Part shown: positions 17,349-28,468 of the stretch, in pieces
Position numbering within the stretch: position 1 is the stretch's first letter
Layout: the number at the start of each line of letters is the position of its first letter
Assembly (NCBI RefSeq): GCF_000299415.1
Contig: NZ_AMPG01000004.1
Coordinates: 124,001 to 188,000 of the forward strand
Direction of reading: 5' to 3'
Source of the DNA: Candidatus Microthrix parvicella Bio17-1
GTDB lineage: Bacteria; Actinomycetota; Acidimicrobiia; Acidimicrobiales; Microtrichaceae
DNA: 64,000 bases
Made by a program: the position numbers and the translations under genes
The notes under the pieces: model-generated
What the model saw: only the letters and a program-made list of their open reading frames with translations
The model's database searches: none
What the model was told of the DNA's origin: nothing

Positions 17349-18437
17349 ATGTCGATGACCGTTCGTGGAGTGATTGCGCGCAGCGAGGGTGCACCGGTGG
17401 AGGTGACCGACATCGTCGTGCCCGACCCCGGCCCCGGCGAGGCCCGCGTGACCGTGCAGGCCTGCGGGGTGTGTCACACCGACCTTCACTACCGCGAGGG
17501 CGGCATTTCCGACGAGTTTCCGTTTCTGCTCGGCCACGAGGCCGCCGGCGTCGTCGAGTCGGTCGGCGAGGGCGTCACCGAGGTCGAGGTGGGCGACTTC
17601 GTGGTGCTCAATTGGCGGGCGGTGTGCGGCGAGTGTCGGGCATGCGCCAAGGGCAGGCCTCAGTACTGCTTCAACACCCATAATGCCGTTCAGCCCATGA
17701 CGCTCACCGATGGCACGCCACTGTCGCCGGCCCTGGGCATCGGCGCATTCGCCGAGGCCACCCTGGTGGCGGCCGGGCAGTGCACCAAGGTGAACCCTGC
17801 CGCCGACCCGGCGGTCGCAGGCCTGCTCGGTTGCGGGGTCATGGCCGGCTTCGGCGCCAGCGTCAACACCGGAGAGGTCGGCCGGGGCGACTCGGTGGCC
17901 GTGTTCGGTTGCGGCGGCGTGGGCGACGCTGCGATCGCCGGAGCTGCGTTGGCCGGTGCCACCACCATCGTGGCGGTCGACCGCGACCCGAAGAAGCTGG
18001 AGTGGGCCAAGAGCTTCGGGGCCACGCATACGGTGGACGCGTCTGCGGTGGACGCGGTCGAGGCCATTCGGGAGGCCACCGGTGGTTTTGGCGCCGACGT
18101 GGTGGTGGAGGCGGTCGGCCACCCGGAGGTACTCAAGCAGGCGTTCTACGCCCGGGATCTGGCGGGCACGGTGGTGCAGGTGGGCGTGCCCACCCCCAAC
18201 ATGGTGATGCCCGAACTGCCGATGATCGACTTCTTCGGTCGGGGCGGGGCGCTGAAGCCGTCGTGGTACGGCGACTGTCTGCCCAGCCGTGACTTCCCAG
18301 AACTGGTCGACCTGTACCTGCAGGGCAGATTTCCGTTGGAGGCCTTCGTCACCGAGCGCATCGGCATCGACGGTGTCGAGGAGGCGTTCGCAAAAATGGG
18401 CACCGGCGAGGTGCTCCGCTCCGTCGTCGAGATGTGA
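17349..18437 (+). CDS. mscR: S-(hydroxymethyl)mycothiol dehydrogenase
   Basis: 362 residues of the zinc alcohol dehydrogenase class with close resemblance to mycobacterial AdhE2/MscR. Catalytic-zinc residues are C42 in ACGVCHTDL and H63-E64 in LGHEAAG. The structural zinc is held by C93, C96, C99 and C107 ([15 protein letters not shown]). The cofactor motif is [12 protein letters not shown]. Family-specific stretches such as [24 protein letters not shown] and [22 protein letters not shown] are all present. The enzyme oxidises the adduct of formaldehyde and mycothiol with NAD, the actinobacterial formaldehyde detoxification route, and it also has S-nitrosomycothiol reductase activity in known members. 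The ATG at 17349 follows a GGGGGC stretch. This is one of the strongest signs that the host makes mycothiol. Confidence 0.93.
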   Translation: MSMTVRGVIARSEGAPVEVTDIVVPDPGPGEARVTVQACGVCHTDLHYREGGISDEFPFLLGHEAAGVVESVGEGVTEVEVGDFVVLNWRAVCGECRACAKGRPQYCFNTHNAVQPMTLTDGTPLSPALGIGAFAEATLVAAGQCTKVNPAADPAVAGLLGCGVMAGFGASVNTGEVGRGDSVAVFGCGGVGDAAIAGAALAGATTIVAVDRDPKKLEWAKSFGATHTVDASAVDAVEAIREATGGFGADVVVEAVGHPEVLKQAFYARDLAGTVVQVGVPTPNMVMPELPMIDFFGRGGALKPSWYGDCLPSRDFPELVDLYLQGRFPLEAFVTERIGIDGVEEAFAKMGTGEVLRSVVEM

Positions 18438-18454
18438 CCGTCGTCGAGATGTGA
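18421..18454. repeat. 17-bp tandem duplication across the mscR stop codon
   Basis: CCGTCGTCGAGATGTGA occurs at 18421-18437, ending with the mscR stop, and again immediately at 18438-18454. The second copy lies outside the gene and is out of phase. It looks like a slippage or short duplication event. Confidence 0.9.
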
Positions 18455-18457
18455 CTG

Positions 18458-18470
18458 CCTGAATCGCCGC

Positions 18471-18475
<5 letters not shown>
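18458..18475. terminator. short dyad between convergent mscR and uvrA-like genes
   Basis: CCTGA (18458-18462) pairs with TCAGG (18471-18475) across an 8-base loop, and the right arm includes the stop of the leftward gene. The stem is only 5 bp and there is no T tract, so a terminator role is tentative. Confidence 0.22.
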
Positions 18476-20858
<2,383 letters not shown>

Positions 20859-20905
20859 CGCAGCGACTATCAGGCTGTCGGCGCGTCCACCCCGACCGTC
20901 GCTGC

Positions 20906-21931
20906 TCAGGCCTTGACGGTGGGTGCATCCACCTTGGTCTCCGTGAGCGGAAAGTGGCAGGCCACCCAGTGGTCATCGTCGACCCGTGCCATTTGTGGCT
21001 CGGCCTGGCTGCAGATCTCCTGGGCCAGTGGGCAGCGGGTGCGAAACCGGCATCCCGAGGGGGGTGTGATCGGGGAGGGCAGTTCGCCCTCAAGGCGAAA
21101 CTCGATGTCTTGGGGCACGTCGGGATCGGGCACCGGGATCGAGGAGATCAACGCCCGGGTGTAGGGGTGCGCAGGTGCGTCGTACAGCGCATCGGGTGGG
21201 CCGATCTCACACATCTTCCCCAGGTACATCACCGCCACCCGGTCGGAGATGTTCTTCACCACGGCGAGGTCGTGGGCGATGAACACCAGCGTCAGGCCAT
21301 AGCGCTGCTTCATTTCCTCGAGCAGGTTGAGGATCTGTGCCTGCACCGACACGTCCAGTGCCGACACCGGCTCGTCACAGATGATCAGCTTGGGGTCGGT
21401 GATGACGGCCCGGGCGATCGAAATGCGTTGACATTGACCGCCGGAGAACTCGTGCGGCTTGCGTTCGCCGGCCGCCTCGGGGTCGACGCCGACGTCGGAC
21501 AGCGTGGCGGACGCCTTCGCCAAGCGCTCGGCCTCGGTGCCCGTCTTCCAGATGTTGAGCGGCTCGGCGACGATATCGGTGACGGTGCGGCGAGGATTGA
21601 GCGACGAGATGGGGTCTTGGAAGATCATCTGCATCGTGGGACGGGTGGCTCGGAGCGCCTCGCCCTTCAACGCGGTCAGGTCGGTGCCGTCCAGGGTGAC
21701 CGACCCGCGGGTGGGGGGTGGCAACTGCATGATCGCCTTGCCCGTCGTCGACTTGCCGCAACCCGACTCGCCGACCAGACCAAGGGTTTCGCCGGGTGCC
21801 ACGTCGAAGCTGATGTTGGAGACGGCGTTCACCCGGCGGCCGCCCTTGGCGGGAAACTCCATCACGAGATTTTCAACCCGAAGGAGTACCTCGTCGGCGG
21901 GTCGCAGATGGGCGGTTCCGGAACCGGCCAT
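20906..21931 (-). CDS. oligopeptide/dipeptide ABC transporter ATPase (DppF/OppF type)
   Basis: 341 residues. P-loop GESGCGKSTTGK, Q-loop MIFQDPISSLNPR, signature FSGGQCQRISIAR (Phe and Cys replace the usual Leu and Gln/Arg positions), Walker B LIICDEPVSALDV and switch His in IAHDLAVV. The C-terminal cysteine-bearing oligopeptide domain (GCRFRTRCPLAQEIC) is typical of peptide importers, and in some homologues it binds an Fe-S cluster. ATG at 21931 has GAGGAGG 6 bases upstream and is 1 base beyond the preceding ATPase's stop, so I prefer it over longer frames. It is the last gene of a five-gene leftward operon. Confidence 0.9.
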   Translation of the reverse strand: MAGSGTAHLRPADEVLLRVENLVMEFPAKGGRRVNAVSNISFDVAPGETLGLVGESGCGKSTTGKAIMQLPPPTRGSVTLDGTDLTALKGEALRATRPTMQMIFQDPISSLNPRRTVTDIVAEPLNIWKTGTEAERLAKASATLSDVGVDPEAAGERKPHEFSGGQCQRISIARAVITDPKLIICDEPVSALDVSVQAQILNLLEEMKQRYGLTLVFIAHDLAVVKNISDRVAVMYLGKMCEIGPPDALYDAPAHPYTRALISSIPVPDPDVPQDIEFRLEGELPSPITPPSGCRFRTRCPLAQEICSQAEPQMARVDDDHWVACHFPLTETKVDAPTVKA

Positions 21932-21932
21932 G

Positions 21933-23159
21933 TCAGGCCTCCTCTGAACGTTGTTGTTGGGCCTGATCTGCGGTGTCGGCAAGTTGTTCACGCACCGACG
22001 CCTGAGGGTTTCGTGTTGGGGCAGTCGTCGGGCTGTCGGCCAACTGGTCGCCTGGCAGCGACACACCGGCCTTGCGCAGTTGCACCCGAATCTCATCGTT
22101 TTCCGGTGAGCCGACTGGAAAGTGACAGGCGTAGAAGTGGCCGGGAGTGGTGGCGCTCTCCTGCAGTTCGGGCTGTTCGGTGCGGCATCGGTCCTGCACG
22201 TAGGGGCACCGCGGGCTGAAGCTGCAACCCTCCGGCGGATTCACCAGGTCGGGAGGCCGACCACCGATGGCCACCAGGCGGGTGTGCGACGCCATCTCCA
22301 GCTTGGGGATGGCGGCCAGCAGCGCCTCGGTATAGGGCATCTTCATCTCGCGGAAGAGCACCCTGGTGGGGGCACGCTCCACGATGCGACCGGCGTACAT
22401 CACGGCGATTTCGTCGGCCCGTGACGCCACCACACCCAGGTCGTGGGTCACCAGGATCATGCCCATGAAGCGCTCGCGCTGCTGCTCGGCCAACAGGTCG
22501 AGCACCTGGGCCTGAACCGTCACGTCGAGTGCGGTGGTGGGCTCGTCGGCGAACAGCAGCTTCGGGCCGCACGCCAACGCCACCGCGATGACGACCCGCT
22601 GGCGCATGCCGCCTGACATCTCATGGGGGTAGACGTCGATGCGCTTGTGGGGTTCGGGGATCCGGACCGCCTCCAACAGCGCCAGGGTGCGCTCCCGGGC
22701 CTCGCTCTTTGACAGGTCCAGGTGCACCCGCATGCTTTCGGCGATCTGATTGCCCACCTTCATCACCGGGTTCAGAGCGGTCATCGGGTCCTGGAAGATC
22801 ATGGCCATCTCGGTGGCCCACAACTTGCGGTATTCCCCCTCGGACAGGTCGGTGATGTCGCGTCCGAGGAGCCGCACGGTGCCCGACCGTTCGGTGTTGC
22901 GCCGAGGGGTGAGCCCCATGATCGACCGGCTGGTGACCGACTTTCCCGACCCGGACTCGCCCACCAGGCCAAGCGTCTTGCCCCGTTCCACCGACAGGCT
23001 GAGGCCGTCGACTGCGCGGACGAGGCCCCTCGGGGAACGGAACGAGGTACGAAGGTCGGTGACCTCCAACAACTTCGAGGTTGCGGTCAGGTCGTCACCG
23101 GCGTTGCCCGAAGCGGTGCCCGGCTCGTCGGTGGCGGTGGCTTGGGTGGCGGGGCTCAC
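21933..23159 (-). CDS. oligopeptide/dipeptide ABC transporter ATPase (DppD/OppD type)
   Basis: 408 residues. P-loop [10 protein letters not shown]-loop [13 protein letters not shown], signature [13 protein letters not shown], Walker [14 protein letters not shown] and switch THDLGVV are all canonical. The C-terminal oligopeptide domain has the cysteine pattern [15 protein letters not shown]. An unusual Thr/Ala/Gln-rich tail of about 55 residues extends past the domain. The start is GTG at 23159, where GTGA overlaps the stop of the upstream permease by 4 bases. It pairs with the DppF-type ATPase to power peptide import through the two permeases encoded upstream. Confidence 0.9.
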   Translation of the reverse strand: MSPATQATATDEPGTASGNAGDDLTATSKLLEVTDLRTSFRSPRGLVRAVDGLSLSVERGKTLGLVGESGSGKSVTSRSIMGLTPRRNTERSGTVRLLGRDITDLSEGEYRKLWATEMAMIFQDPMTALNPVMKVGNQIAESMRVHLDLSKSEARERTLALLEAVRIPEPHKRIDVYPHEMSGGMRQRVVIAVALACGPKLLFADEPTTALDVTVQAQVLDLLAEQQRERFMGMILVTHDLGVVASRADEIAVMYAGRIVERAPTRVLFREMKMPYTEALLAAIPKLEMASHTRLVAIGGRPPDLVNPPEGCSFSPRCPYVQDRCRTEQPELQESATTPGHFYACHFPVGSPENDEIRVQLRKAGVSLPGDQLADSPTTAPTRNPQASVREQLADTADQAQQQRSEEA

Positions 23160-24076
23160 AGGAGGCTCTCCCTCACGTTGAAGCGTTTCTGGATGACGTC
23201 GCCGAGAAAGTTCAGCGACATGACGGTAAAGAAGATGCAGATCGTGGGAGCGATCACCATCATCGGCACCCGTCGAAGTTCCAGCTTTCCCTCGGCCATG
23301 ATGTTGCCCCATGAGGGGGTGGGCAGCTTGACCCCGAGCGACAGGAAGGCCAGGCCGGCCTCCGCCACGACGGCGACCCCCACCGCCAGCAGCGTGATGG
23401 CCATCATCGCGGGAACCACGTTGGGCAGCACGTCCCGAAACAGCACCCTCCACGGCTTTGCGCCCATGGCTTTGGCGGCCATCACGAAGTCTCGGTCGGC
23501 CCACGCCATGGTGTTGGCCCGGGTGATGCGGGCCAACAGCGGTATGGCGATGATTCCGAGCGCCACGATCAGTACGAAGATCCGCTTGGCAACGGAATCA
23601 TCGGCGCCGTTGGCAAAGACCGAGACCAGCAGCAGTGCCAGAACCAACTGCGGGAACGCCAGCATGATGTTGAAGCTGGGCGAGAGGACGGCGTCGAACC
23701 CGCCCCGGAAGTAGCCGGACACCAGGCCAAGAAACCCTCCGACCACCACACCGATGAGGACGGCGCCAAGAGCGATGAGCAGGGTCCACTTCGATCCGTT
23801 GATCACCCGGGACAAGATGTCTCGTCCGGTGGCGTCGTAACCCAACCACGCCGAGCCACTGGGCCCGTTACGGGACAGCAACGGGTTGACCGCCTCGGGG
23901 TCCGGAAGGAACAGCGGGGCCAGCGTTGACGCCAGGGTGATAAAGGCAAGCCAGCCGATACTGAGCCAGGCGCCCAGGCCCAGGCCGTGCTTCTCGTCGG
24001 CGGGGGGCAGTTCTTCGGCATGAGCCGGATCAAGCCCTCCTACGGCGTTCATGGTGGGTGTCGTCACATCAGACAT
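23156..24076 (-). CDS. peptide ABC transporter permease (DppC/OppC type)
   Basis: 306 residues with an N-terminal OppC-like segment followed by six membrane helices. The cytoplasmic coupling loop carries the EAA-like motif (AAKAMGAKPWRVLFRDVLPNVVPA) that contacts the ATPases. The periplasmic loop after helix 1 reads WLGYDATGRDILSRVI, a typical DppC sequence. ATG at 24076 overlaps the 3' end of the other permease by 8 bases. It is the third gene of the operon. The imported substrate is inferred to be short peptides but could be another ligand of the family. Confidence 0.9.
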   Translation of the reverse strand: MSDVTTPTMNAVGGLDPAHAEELPPADEKHGLGLGAWLSIGWLAFITLASTLAPLFLPDPEAVNPLLSRNGPSGSAWLGYDATGRDILSRVINGSKWTLLIALGAVLIGVVVGGFLGLVSGYFRGGFDAVLSPSFNIMLAFPQLVLALLLVSVFANGADDSVAKRIFVLIVALGIIAIPLLARITRANTMAWADRDFVMAAKAMGAKPWRVLFRDVLPNVVPAMMAITLLAVGVAVVAEAGLAFLSLGVKLPTPSWGNIMAEGKLELRRVPMMVIAPTICIFFTVMSLNFLGDVIQKRFNVRESLL

Positions 24077-25016
24077 TTCGAATCCTCGGATCGACCACGC
24101 CGTACAGAATGTCCACGCCGATGTTCACCACGACGAACAGGATGGCCATCGCCGCCACGTAGGTTTGGAGCGCGCCGTATTGGAGGCCGATGATCGCCTC
24201 GGCGGTCAAGGTGCCCAGCCCCGGGATCCCGAAGATCACCTCGACCACCAGGGCCGAGCCGATCATGGTGCCAACCGACAGGCCGGCAACGGTCAGCAGC
24301 GTGATCGACGACGCCCTCAGCGCGTGGCGCCACATGATGCGCCGGGGCGTGAGCCCCTTGGCGCGGGCCATGGTGATGAAGTCTTGGCGCAGGGTGGCGA
24401 TCAGGTCGGTGCGCAACAGCCGCATGTAGATGGCGGCGGGGCCCAGCGACAGTGCGAACGCCGGAACGATGACGCGTCTCAGGTGCCCGACCGTGTCGTA
24501 CCAGGGGTCACGCCAGCCGCTGGGCGGTAACACCTGCCACTTCACGCCCAGCCAGTAGGCAAGTAACAGGGTGAGCGCAAACCCGGGTATGGACAGCGCC
24601 GCGTACGCGGAGTTGGAGATGGCGCGGTCCGCGAAACCTCCCTCGTGGGAGGCCGACCAGATCGCCGCCGGCACCGCCATCGCCAAGGCGAGAAACTGGG
24701 CCCACAGCATGAGGATCGCCGACGTGCGGAGGGCCGGCCAGAAGCGGTCGGCGACCGGTCGGGTGGACGACACTGTGTAGTAGTTGCCCAGGTCGCCGGT
24801 GACGAAGCCGCCCAGCCATTTCACGTAGCGCACCGGCACGGGATCATCGAGGTGAAGGTCGGCTCTGATGGCCTCTCGCTGCTGATTGTCGGCGAACGGA
24901 GCGATCACCTTCACCGGATCGCCCGGCAGGAATGACATCACCACCGAGGTCACGAAGGTGACGACCAGCACCACCACCACCAGTTGGAACAGGCGGGTCA
25001 ACACGAACTTGGTCAT
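24069..25016 (-). CDS. peptide ABC transporter permease (DppB/OppB type)
   Basis: 315 residues. The N-terminal helix is followed by FLPGDPVKVI and a periplasmic region, then the permease core with the coupling motif (ARAKGLTPRRIMWRHALRASSI). The end, IGVDILYGVVDPRIR, is the conserved DppB finish. The ATG at 25016 begins MTKFVLTRLFQLVVV, a normal DppB N-terminus; longer upstream frames are not family-like. It lies 61 bases downstream of the binding-protein gene and overlaps dppC. Confidence 0.9.
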   Translation of the reverse strand: MTKFVLTRLFQLVVVVLVVTFVTSVVMSFLPGDPVKVIAPFADNQQREAIRADLHLDDPVPVRYVKWLGGFVTGDLGNYYTVSSTRPVADRFWPALRTSAILMLWAQFLALAMAVPAAIWSASHEGGFADRAISNSAYAALSIPGFALTLLLAYWLGVKWQVLPPSGWRDPWYDTVGHLRRVIVPAFALSLGPAAIYMRLLRTDLIATLRQDFITMARAKGLTPRRIMWRHALRASSITLLTVAGLSVGTMIGSALVVEVIFGIPGLGTLTAEAIIGLQYGALQTYVAAMAILFVVVNIGVDILYGVVDPRIRNV

Positions 25017-25077
25017 GAGCGGCGTTCCTGGGCGTGAGGATGACGGAAACGAGGGGGGCACACGGTCTTCGGGCTCC

Positions 25078-26751
25078 TTATCCGACGGTCTCGACGTCGA
25101 CTGGGATGGAATCCACCTCGGCCTCTGGTGGGCACGAAACGCCCTCTCGGCACATCGCATACAGCGGGTGGGCGGTGGCCAGGCCGGGAAATGGCGGCGA
25201 ACCGTCGGGATTGTTGGCGCCGAGGATGCCCTTCACGTCGGGTGCCGTGACGACCGCCCAATGGGACGAGAACGCCCAGATGTTGAACGCCTCTGCACCA
25301 AACGTGCGGTTCACTTCCTCGTACAACTTGGTTCGCTTTGCCTGGTCCGGCTCGGAACGTGCCTCCACCAGGAGGTCATTGATCTTTTTGCCGCCCGGTT
25401 GGAGCCAGTTGCCCTGGTCGTCCTTGGCGTTGAATCGGGGGAAGTTGACCGGGCCGTCGGTCCACCACACCGCCTGCAGGTCGGGCTCGGTGCCGGGGTG
25501 GTTGCGGAACACCATGGCGTCGAAATCACCGTTGATGGCTCCGTTGATCAGCTGGGCCTGGTCCATCTGTTTCAGCTTGATGGTGATACCGCTGTCCTTG
25601 CCGAGTTGCTGCAACAACTGCCCCAGGGCCACCACCGACGGGATGATCGAGAGTTCAAACTCGAGTGGTTGACCGGTTTCCTCCTCGTACTTCCGACCGT
25701 ACTCCTGAGCCTTTTTGGGGTCGTACTTCGGGAATCCGGGGTCGGGCAGGTAGCCGGGGCTGCCCTTGGGATAGGGCCCTTCCCGCTGTTCGGCCAAGCC
25801 GGCGTACACGGCCTGATTGATGGCGTTGCGATCCCCGCCGTAGGCCAGGGCCAGGCGGGCGTTCTTGTTGGAGAACGGCAACTTGGAGGTGTTCAACATC
25901 ACGTAGCTCAGCTCGGTGAACTTCAGCGTGTCGTACATGTTGACGTTGCCACCGGCCACCTCCGGCCTGAAGTCGTCGACGGCGAGGTCGTCGGAGGTGT
26001 GCATGGCGTCGATCTCGCCGCCCAGCAGCGCATTTCGCCGAGCGTCGGGGTCGGGCATGGGCCGAAACTCCAACTCGTCCAAAAGCGGGTAGCCCTTGAT
26101 CCAGTAGTTGGGGTTCTTCTTCAGCAGCAGCCGGTTGCCGGGCTTCCAGTCCTCGATCATGAACGGTCCGGTGCCCACGGGCTTCGTGTCGCAGGTTTTG
26201 GGGTCGTCCAACTGGCTTTGGGCCATGATGCCGAAACGGTTCGACAGGTTGAGGAACGCAGGAAACGCGCGCCACGGCACCTTGGTGGTGACCACCACGT
26301 TGAACTCGTCCTTCACGCTCACGTCGGCGACGTCCATGAAGGTGAACAGGAACAGCAGCGGCTGACGGGCCGGATACTGACCGCGGAACGCGTCCAGGTT
26401 GTTCTTGACCACGACGGCGTTCAGCGGAGAGCCGTCGTGAAACTTCACGCCCTCCCGCAACGTGATGGTCCACTCGGTGAAGTCTTTGTTGGGCGTCACG
26501 GCCTTGGCGAGGAACGGAACGTACTCACCCTTGTCGTTGGGAACGGTCAGCGGGTCGAACATGGACCGCATGGTGAGCATGCCGGCAGTGGTCATCTGCG
26601 CTTCGGGCAGGCACCAACCCTGGTCGTTCTCGGCCTCCATGCCATAGACCAACTTGTTGGCGGCAGGCGGCGGGCTGCATGCGGCGAGACTCCCGGCCAA
26701 CACGGACAACGCCAACGCGGACGTGATGAACGAACTCAGACGACGTTTCAA
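25078..26751 (-). CDS. peptide-binding lipoprotein (SBP family 5)
   Basis: 557 residues. The N-terminus is a lipoprotein signal: basic KRRLSSF, a hydrophobic run and lipobox SLAAC with the acylated Cys at residue 25. The mature part follows the family-5 binding-protein pattern (WTITLREGVKFHDGSPL, VGTGPFMIEDWKPGNRLLLKKNPNYW, NARLALAYGGDRNAI). It would capture a peptide outside the membrane and pass it to the permeases. I take TTG at 26751 as the start because AAGGAGGG is about 9 bases upstream and the signal peptide begins there. It is first in the operon; minus-strand TAAGGT at 26833-26838 is a possible -10. Confidence 0.9.
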   Translation of the reverse strand: MKRRLSSFITSALALSVLAGSLAACSPPPAANKLVYGMEAENDQGWCLPEAQMTTAGMLTMRSMFDPLTVPNDKGEYVPFLAKAVTPNKDFTEWTITLREGVKFHDGSPLNAVVVKNNLDAFRGQYPARQPLLFLFTFMDVADVSVKDEFNVVVTTKVPWRAFPAFLNLSNRFGIMAQSQLDDPKTCDTKPVGTGPFMIEDWKPGNRLLLKKNPNYWIKGYPLLDELEFRPMPDPDARRNALLGGEIDAMHTSDDLAVDDFRPEVAGGNVNMYDTLKFTELSYVMLNTSKLPFSNKNARLALAYGGDRNAINQAVYAGLAEQREGPYPKGSPGYLPDPGFPKYDPKKAQEYGRKYEEETGQPLEFELSIIPSVVALGQLLQQLGKDSGITIKLKQMDQAQLINGAINGDFDAMVFRNHPGTEPDLQAVWWTDGPVNFPRFNAKDDQGNWLQPGGKKINDLLVEARSEPDQAKRTKLYEEVNRTFGAEAFNIWAFSSHWAVVTAPDVKGILGANNPDGSPPFPGLATAHPLYAMCREGVSCPPEAEVDSIPVDVETVG

Positions 26752-26920
26752 GCGTTTCGTCCCTCCTTGGGCGCCATGTCGGCCCCCCCCAATTCCGGAG
26801 CCGGCAAGTGACATCTTCCACACTGCGGCGTCACCTTAGCTGCACCGGCGAGACCCGTCGCTTCGCTCGATGGTCGGGTCCCCACAACATGGGTGTCGCC
26901 GGACACCGGTCGCCGCCGAC

Positions 26921-27643
26921 TCAGCGGCCGGTGGTTGTCACGGCCCCATCCACGACCAGCACGTATTCCCCTCGTGGCCCTCCGATGGGGCTGCGGAGCG
27001 TGCCCAGGATGATCCGTTCGTGGGTCTTGGTCAGTTCCTTTGCGATCACCGCCCTTCGGTCGGGCCCACAGGCGTCGGCCAGGTCGCGGAGGGTGGCTTC
27101 GACCCGCCTGGGGCTCTCGAAAAGCACGGTCGGCAGCGCCCGGCGGGCGATCGCCTCGATCACCCGACCCCGCGCGGCGCCCGAGCGGGGCGGAAAGCCC
27201 TCCATGACGAACCCGGCATCCACCCATGGCAGTCGGGCCACCACCTCCGACACCGCCGACCTGCCCGCCGCCACCCGGACCTCACCGCCGGCGGCGCGAA
27301 CGCCGGCCACCAGGCGTTGACCGGGATCGGAGATGCCCGGCAGCCCGGCGTCGCTGACCAGCCCCACACGTAGGCCGGCTTCCAGTTGCCGGAGCACCCA
27401 GGGCACAGCCGAGGCCTCGTTCTCTCGGCGCACCGACCGCAGCCGCGGGGCCGTGATGTCGACTGCGGCGAGCAGCCGGCGCGTCCGGCGGGTGTCCTCG
27501 CATGCCAGCACATCGACCCGCCCCAGCTCGTGTCGGGCCGATGGTGTCAGGTCATTGGGATCACCGATCGGGGTGGCGATCAGCACCAGGACGCCGTGGG
27601 CGTGGGCGCTCAACGGGACCGCGGACCCATGTAAAGGGCTCAC
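26921..27643 (-). CDS. rsmI: 16S rRNA (cytidine1402-2'-O)-methyltransferase
   Basis: 240 residues of the SAM-dependent tetrapyrrole-methylase-like fold. Conserved RsmI segments are LIATPIGDPNDLTPSA (usual ATPIGN with Asp for Asn), ACEDTRRTRRLL, SDAGLPGISDPGQRLV and FESPRRVEATLRDL, ending AKELTKTHERIILGTL. The usual PGPSA is RSAVS here, and the C-terminal extension of about 40 residues present in many RsmI proteins is absent. It methylates the 2'-O of C1402 in the ribosomal P site. GTG at 27643 overlaps the stop of the phosphodiesterase gene (GTGA); TTG at 27613 or GTG at 27586 are shorter alternatives. Confidence 0.87.
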   Translation of the reverse strand: MSPLHGSAVPLSAHAHGVLVLIATPIGDPNDLTPSARHELGRVDVLACEDTRRTRRLLAAVDITAPRLRSVRRENEASAVPWVLRQLEAGLRVGLVSDAGLPGISDPGQRLVAGVRAAGGEVRVAAGRSAVSEVVARLPWVDAGFVMEGFPPRSGAARGRVIEAIARRALPTVLFESPRRVEATLRDLADACGPDRRAVIAKELTKTHERIILGTLRSPIGGPRGEYVLVVDGAVTTTGR

Positions 27644-28401
27644 AACGTCGGATGCCACTGGCCCCGCCGGTCCAAGGCGGTGGTGAGGTTTTCCAGGCTG
27701 TCGGTGATGATGCCGTCGACGCCCAGGTCCAGCAGACGCTCGATCTCCTGGGGATCGTCGATCGTCCAAACGTGCACGGGCACACCCGCCCGGTGCGCAC
27801 GCGCAACCGTCCTTCTCGTGACGAGTTCAATGGATTTGTGTGTGGTCGGCACCTGGAGCACGTTGAAGCCCGTGCCGACGCGACCGGCCCGCCACTGACC
27901 TATTTCGCGTGGGCTCGCCGCGGTGCAGGCCTTGTCGCCAAGTTCGCGACGCAGGCGCACCAGCCGCTCGGTAGAAAACGAGGCGAGGCAGACCCGGGCC
28001 AGGGCGTTGGTCCGACGAAGCAGGGCCGGCAGGTGTGCCCCAGCAGCGTCCGACTTGGCATCGATGTTGAACCGCTGTTCGGGAAACTCCTCCAGGAGTT
28101 CCTCGAGCAACGGGATGCTCTGACCGTTCACCCGTGCCTTGGCCACCTCGGAATACGGCAGTTCGGCGATGGGGCCCTCCCGATCGGTCACCCGGTCCAG
28201 ATGATCGTCGTGAAAGGCCACGAGCACGCCGTCGGCGGTGGCGTGCGTGTCGGTCTCGAGGTAGGGGTACCGGGCCCGGACCGCGTGTCGAAACGCCGCC
28301 ATCGTGTTCTCCGGAGCCTCGGAGGCACCACCACGGTGAGCGATTGCATGAGGCCCGGGGAGCGCGAGGTACGGATGGGGCTGGCGGGATGCTCTGGTCA
28401 C
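27640..28401 (-). CDS. glycerophosphodiester phosphodiesterase family protein
   Basis: 253 residues forming a GDPD TIM barrel. The N-terminal catalytic HRGGASEAPENTMAAF holds the His and Glu of the active site. ETDTHATADGVLVAFHDDHLDR holds the metal-binding Glu/Asp and the second catalytic His. The C-terminus VHVWTIDDPQEIERLLDLGVDGIITD is conserved. It would split glycerophosphodiesters into glycerol-3-phosphate and an alcohol. No signal peptide is seen, so it is probably cytosolic. GTG at 28401 has GGGAG about 10 bases upstream. It is first of a two-gene unit with rsmI, an association that may be only positional. Confidence 0.88.
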   Translation of the reverse strand: MTRASRQPHPYLALPGPHAIAHRGGASEAPENTMAAFRHAVRARYPYLETDTHATADGVLVAFHDDHLDRVTDREGPIAELPYSEVAKARVNGQSIPLLEELLEEFPEQRFNIDAKSDAAGAHLPALLRRTNALARVCLASFSTERLVRLRRELGDKACTAASPREIGQWRAGRVGTGFNVLQVPTTHKSIELVTRRTVARAHRAGVPVHVWTIDDPQEIERLLDLGVDGIITDSLENLTTALDRRGQWHPTL

Positions 28402-28468
28402 ACGGGCAGTCTCCCAGAGGCGCGAAACCGATGCCCGTCCGCGTGGCCGGCGGTGCCACAGTGCTTCG

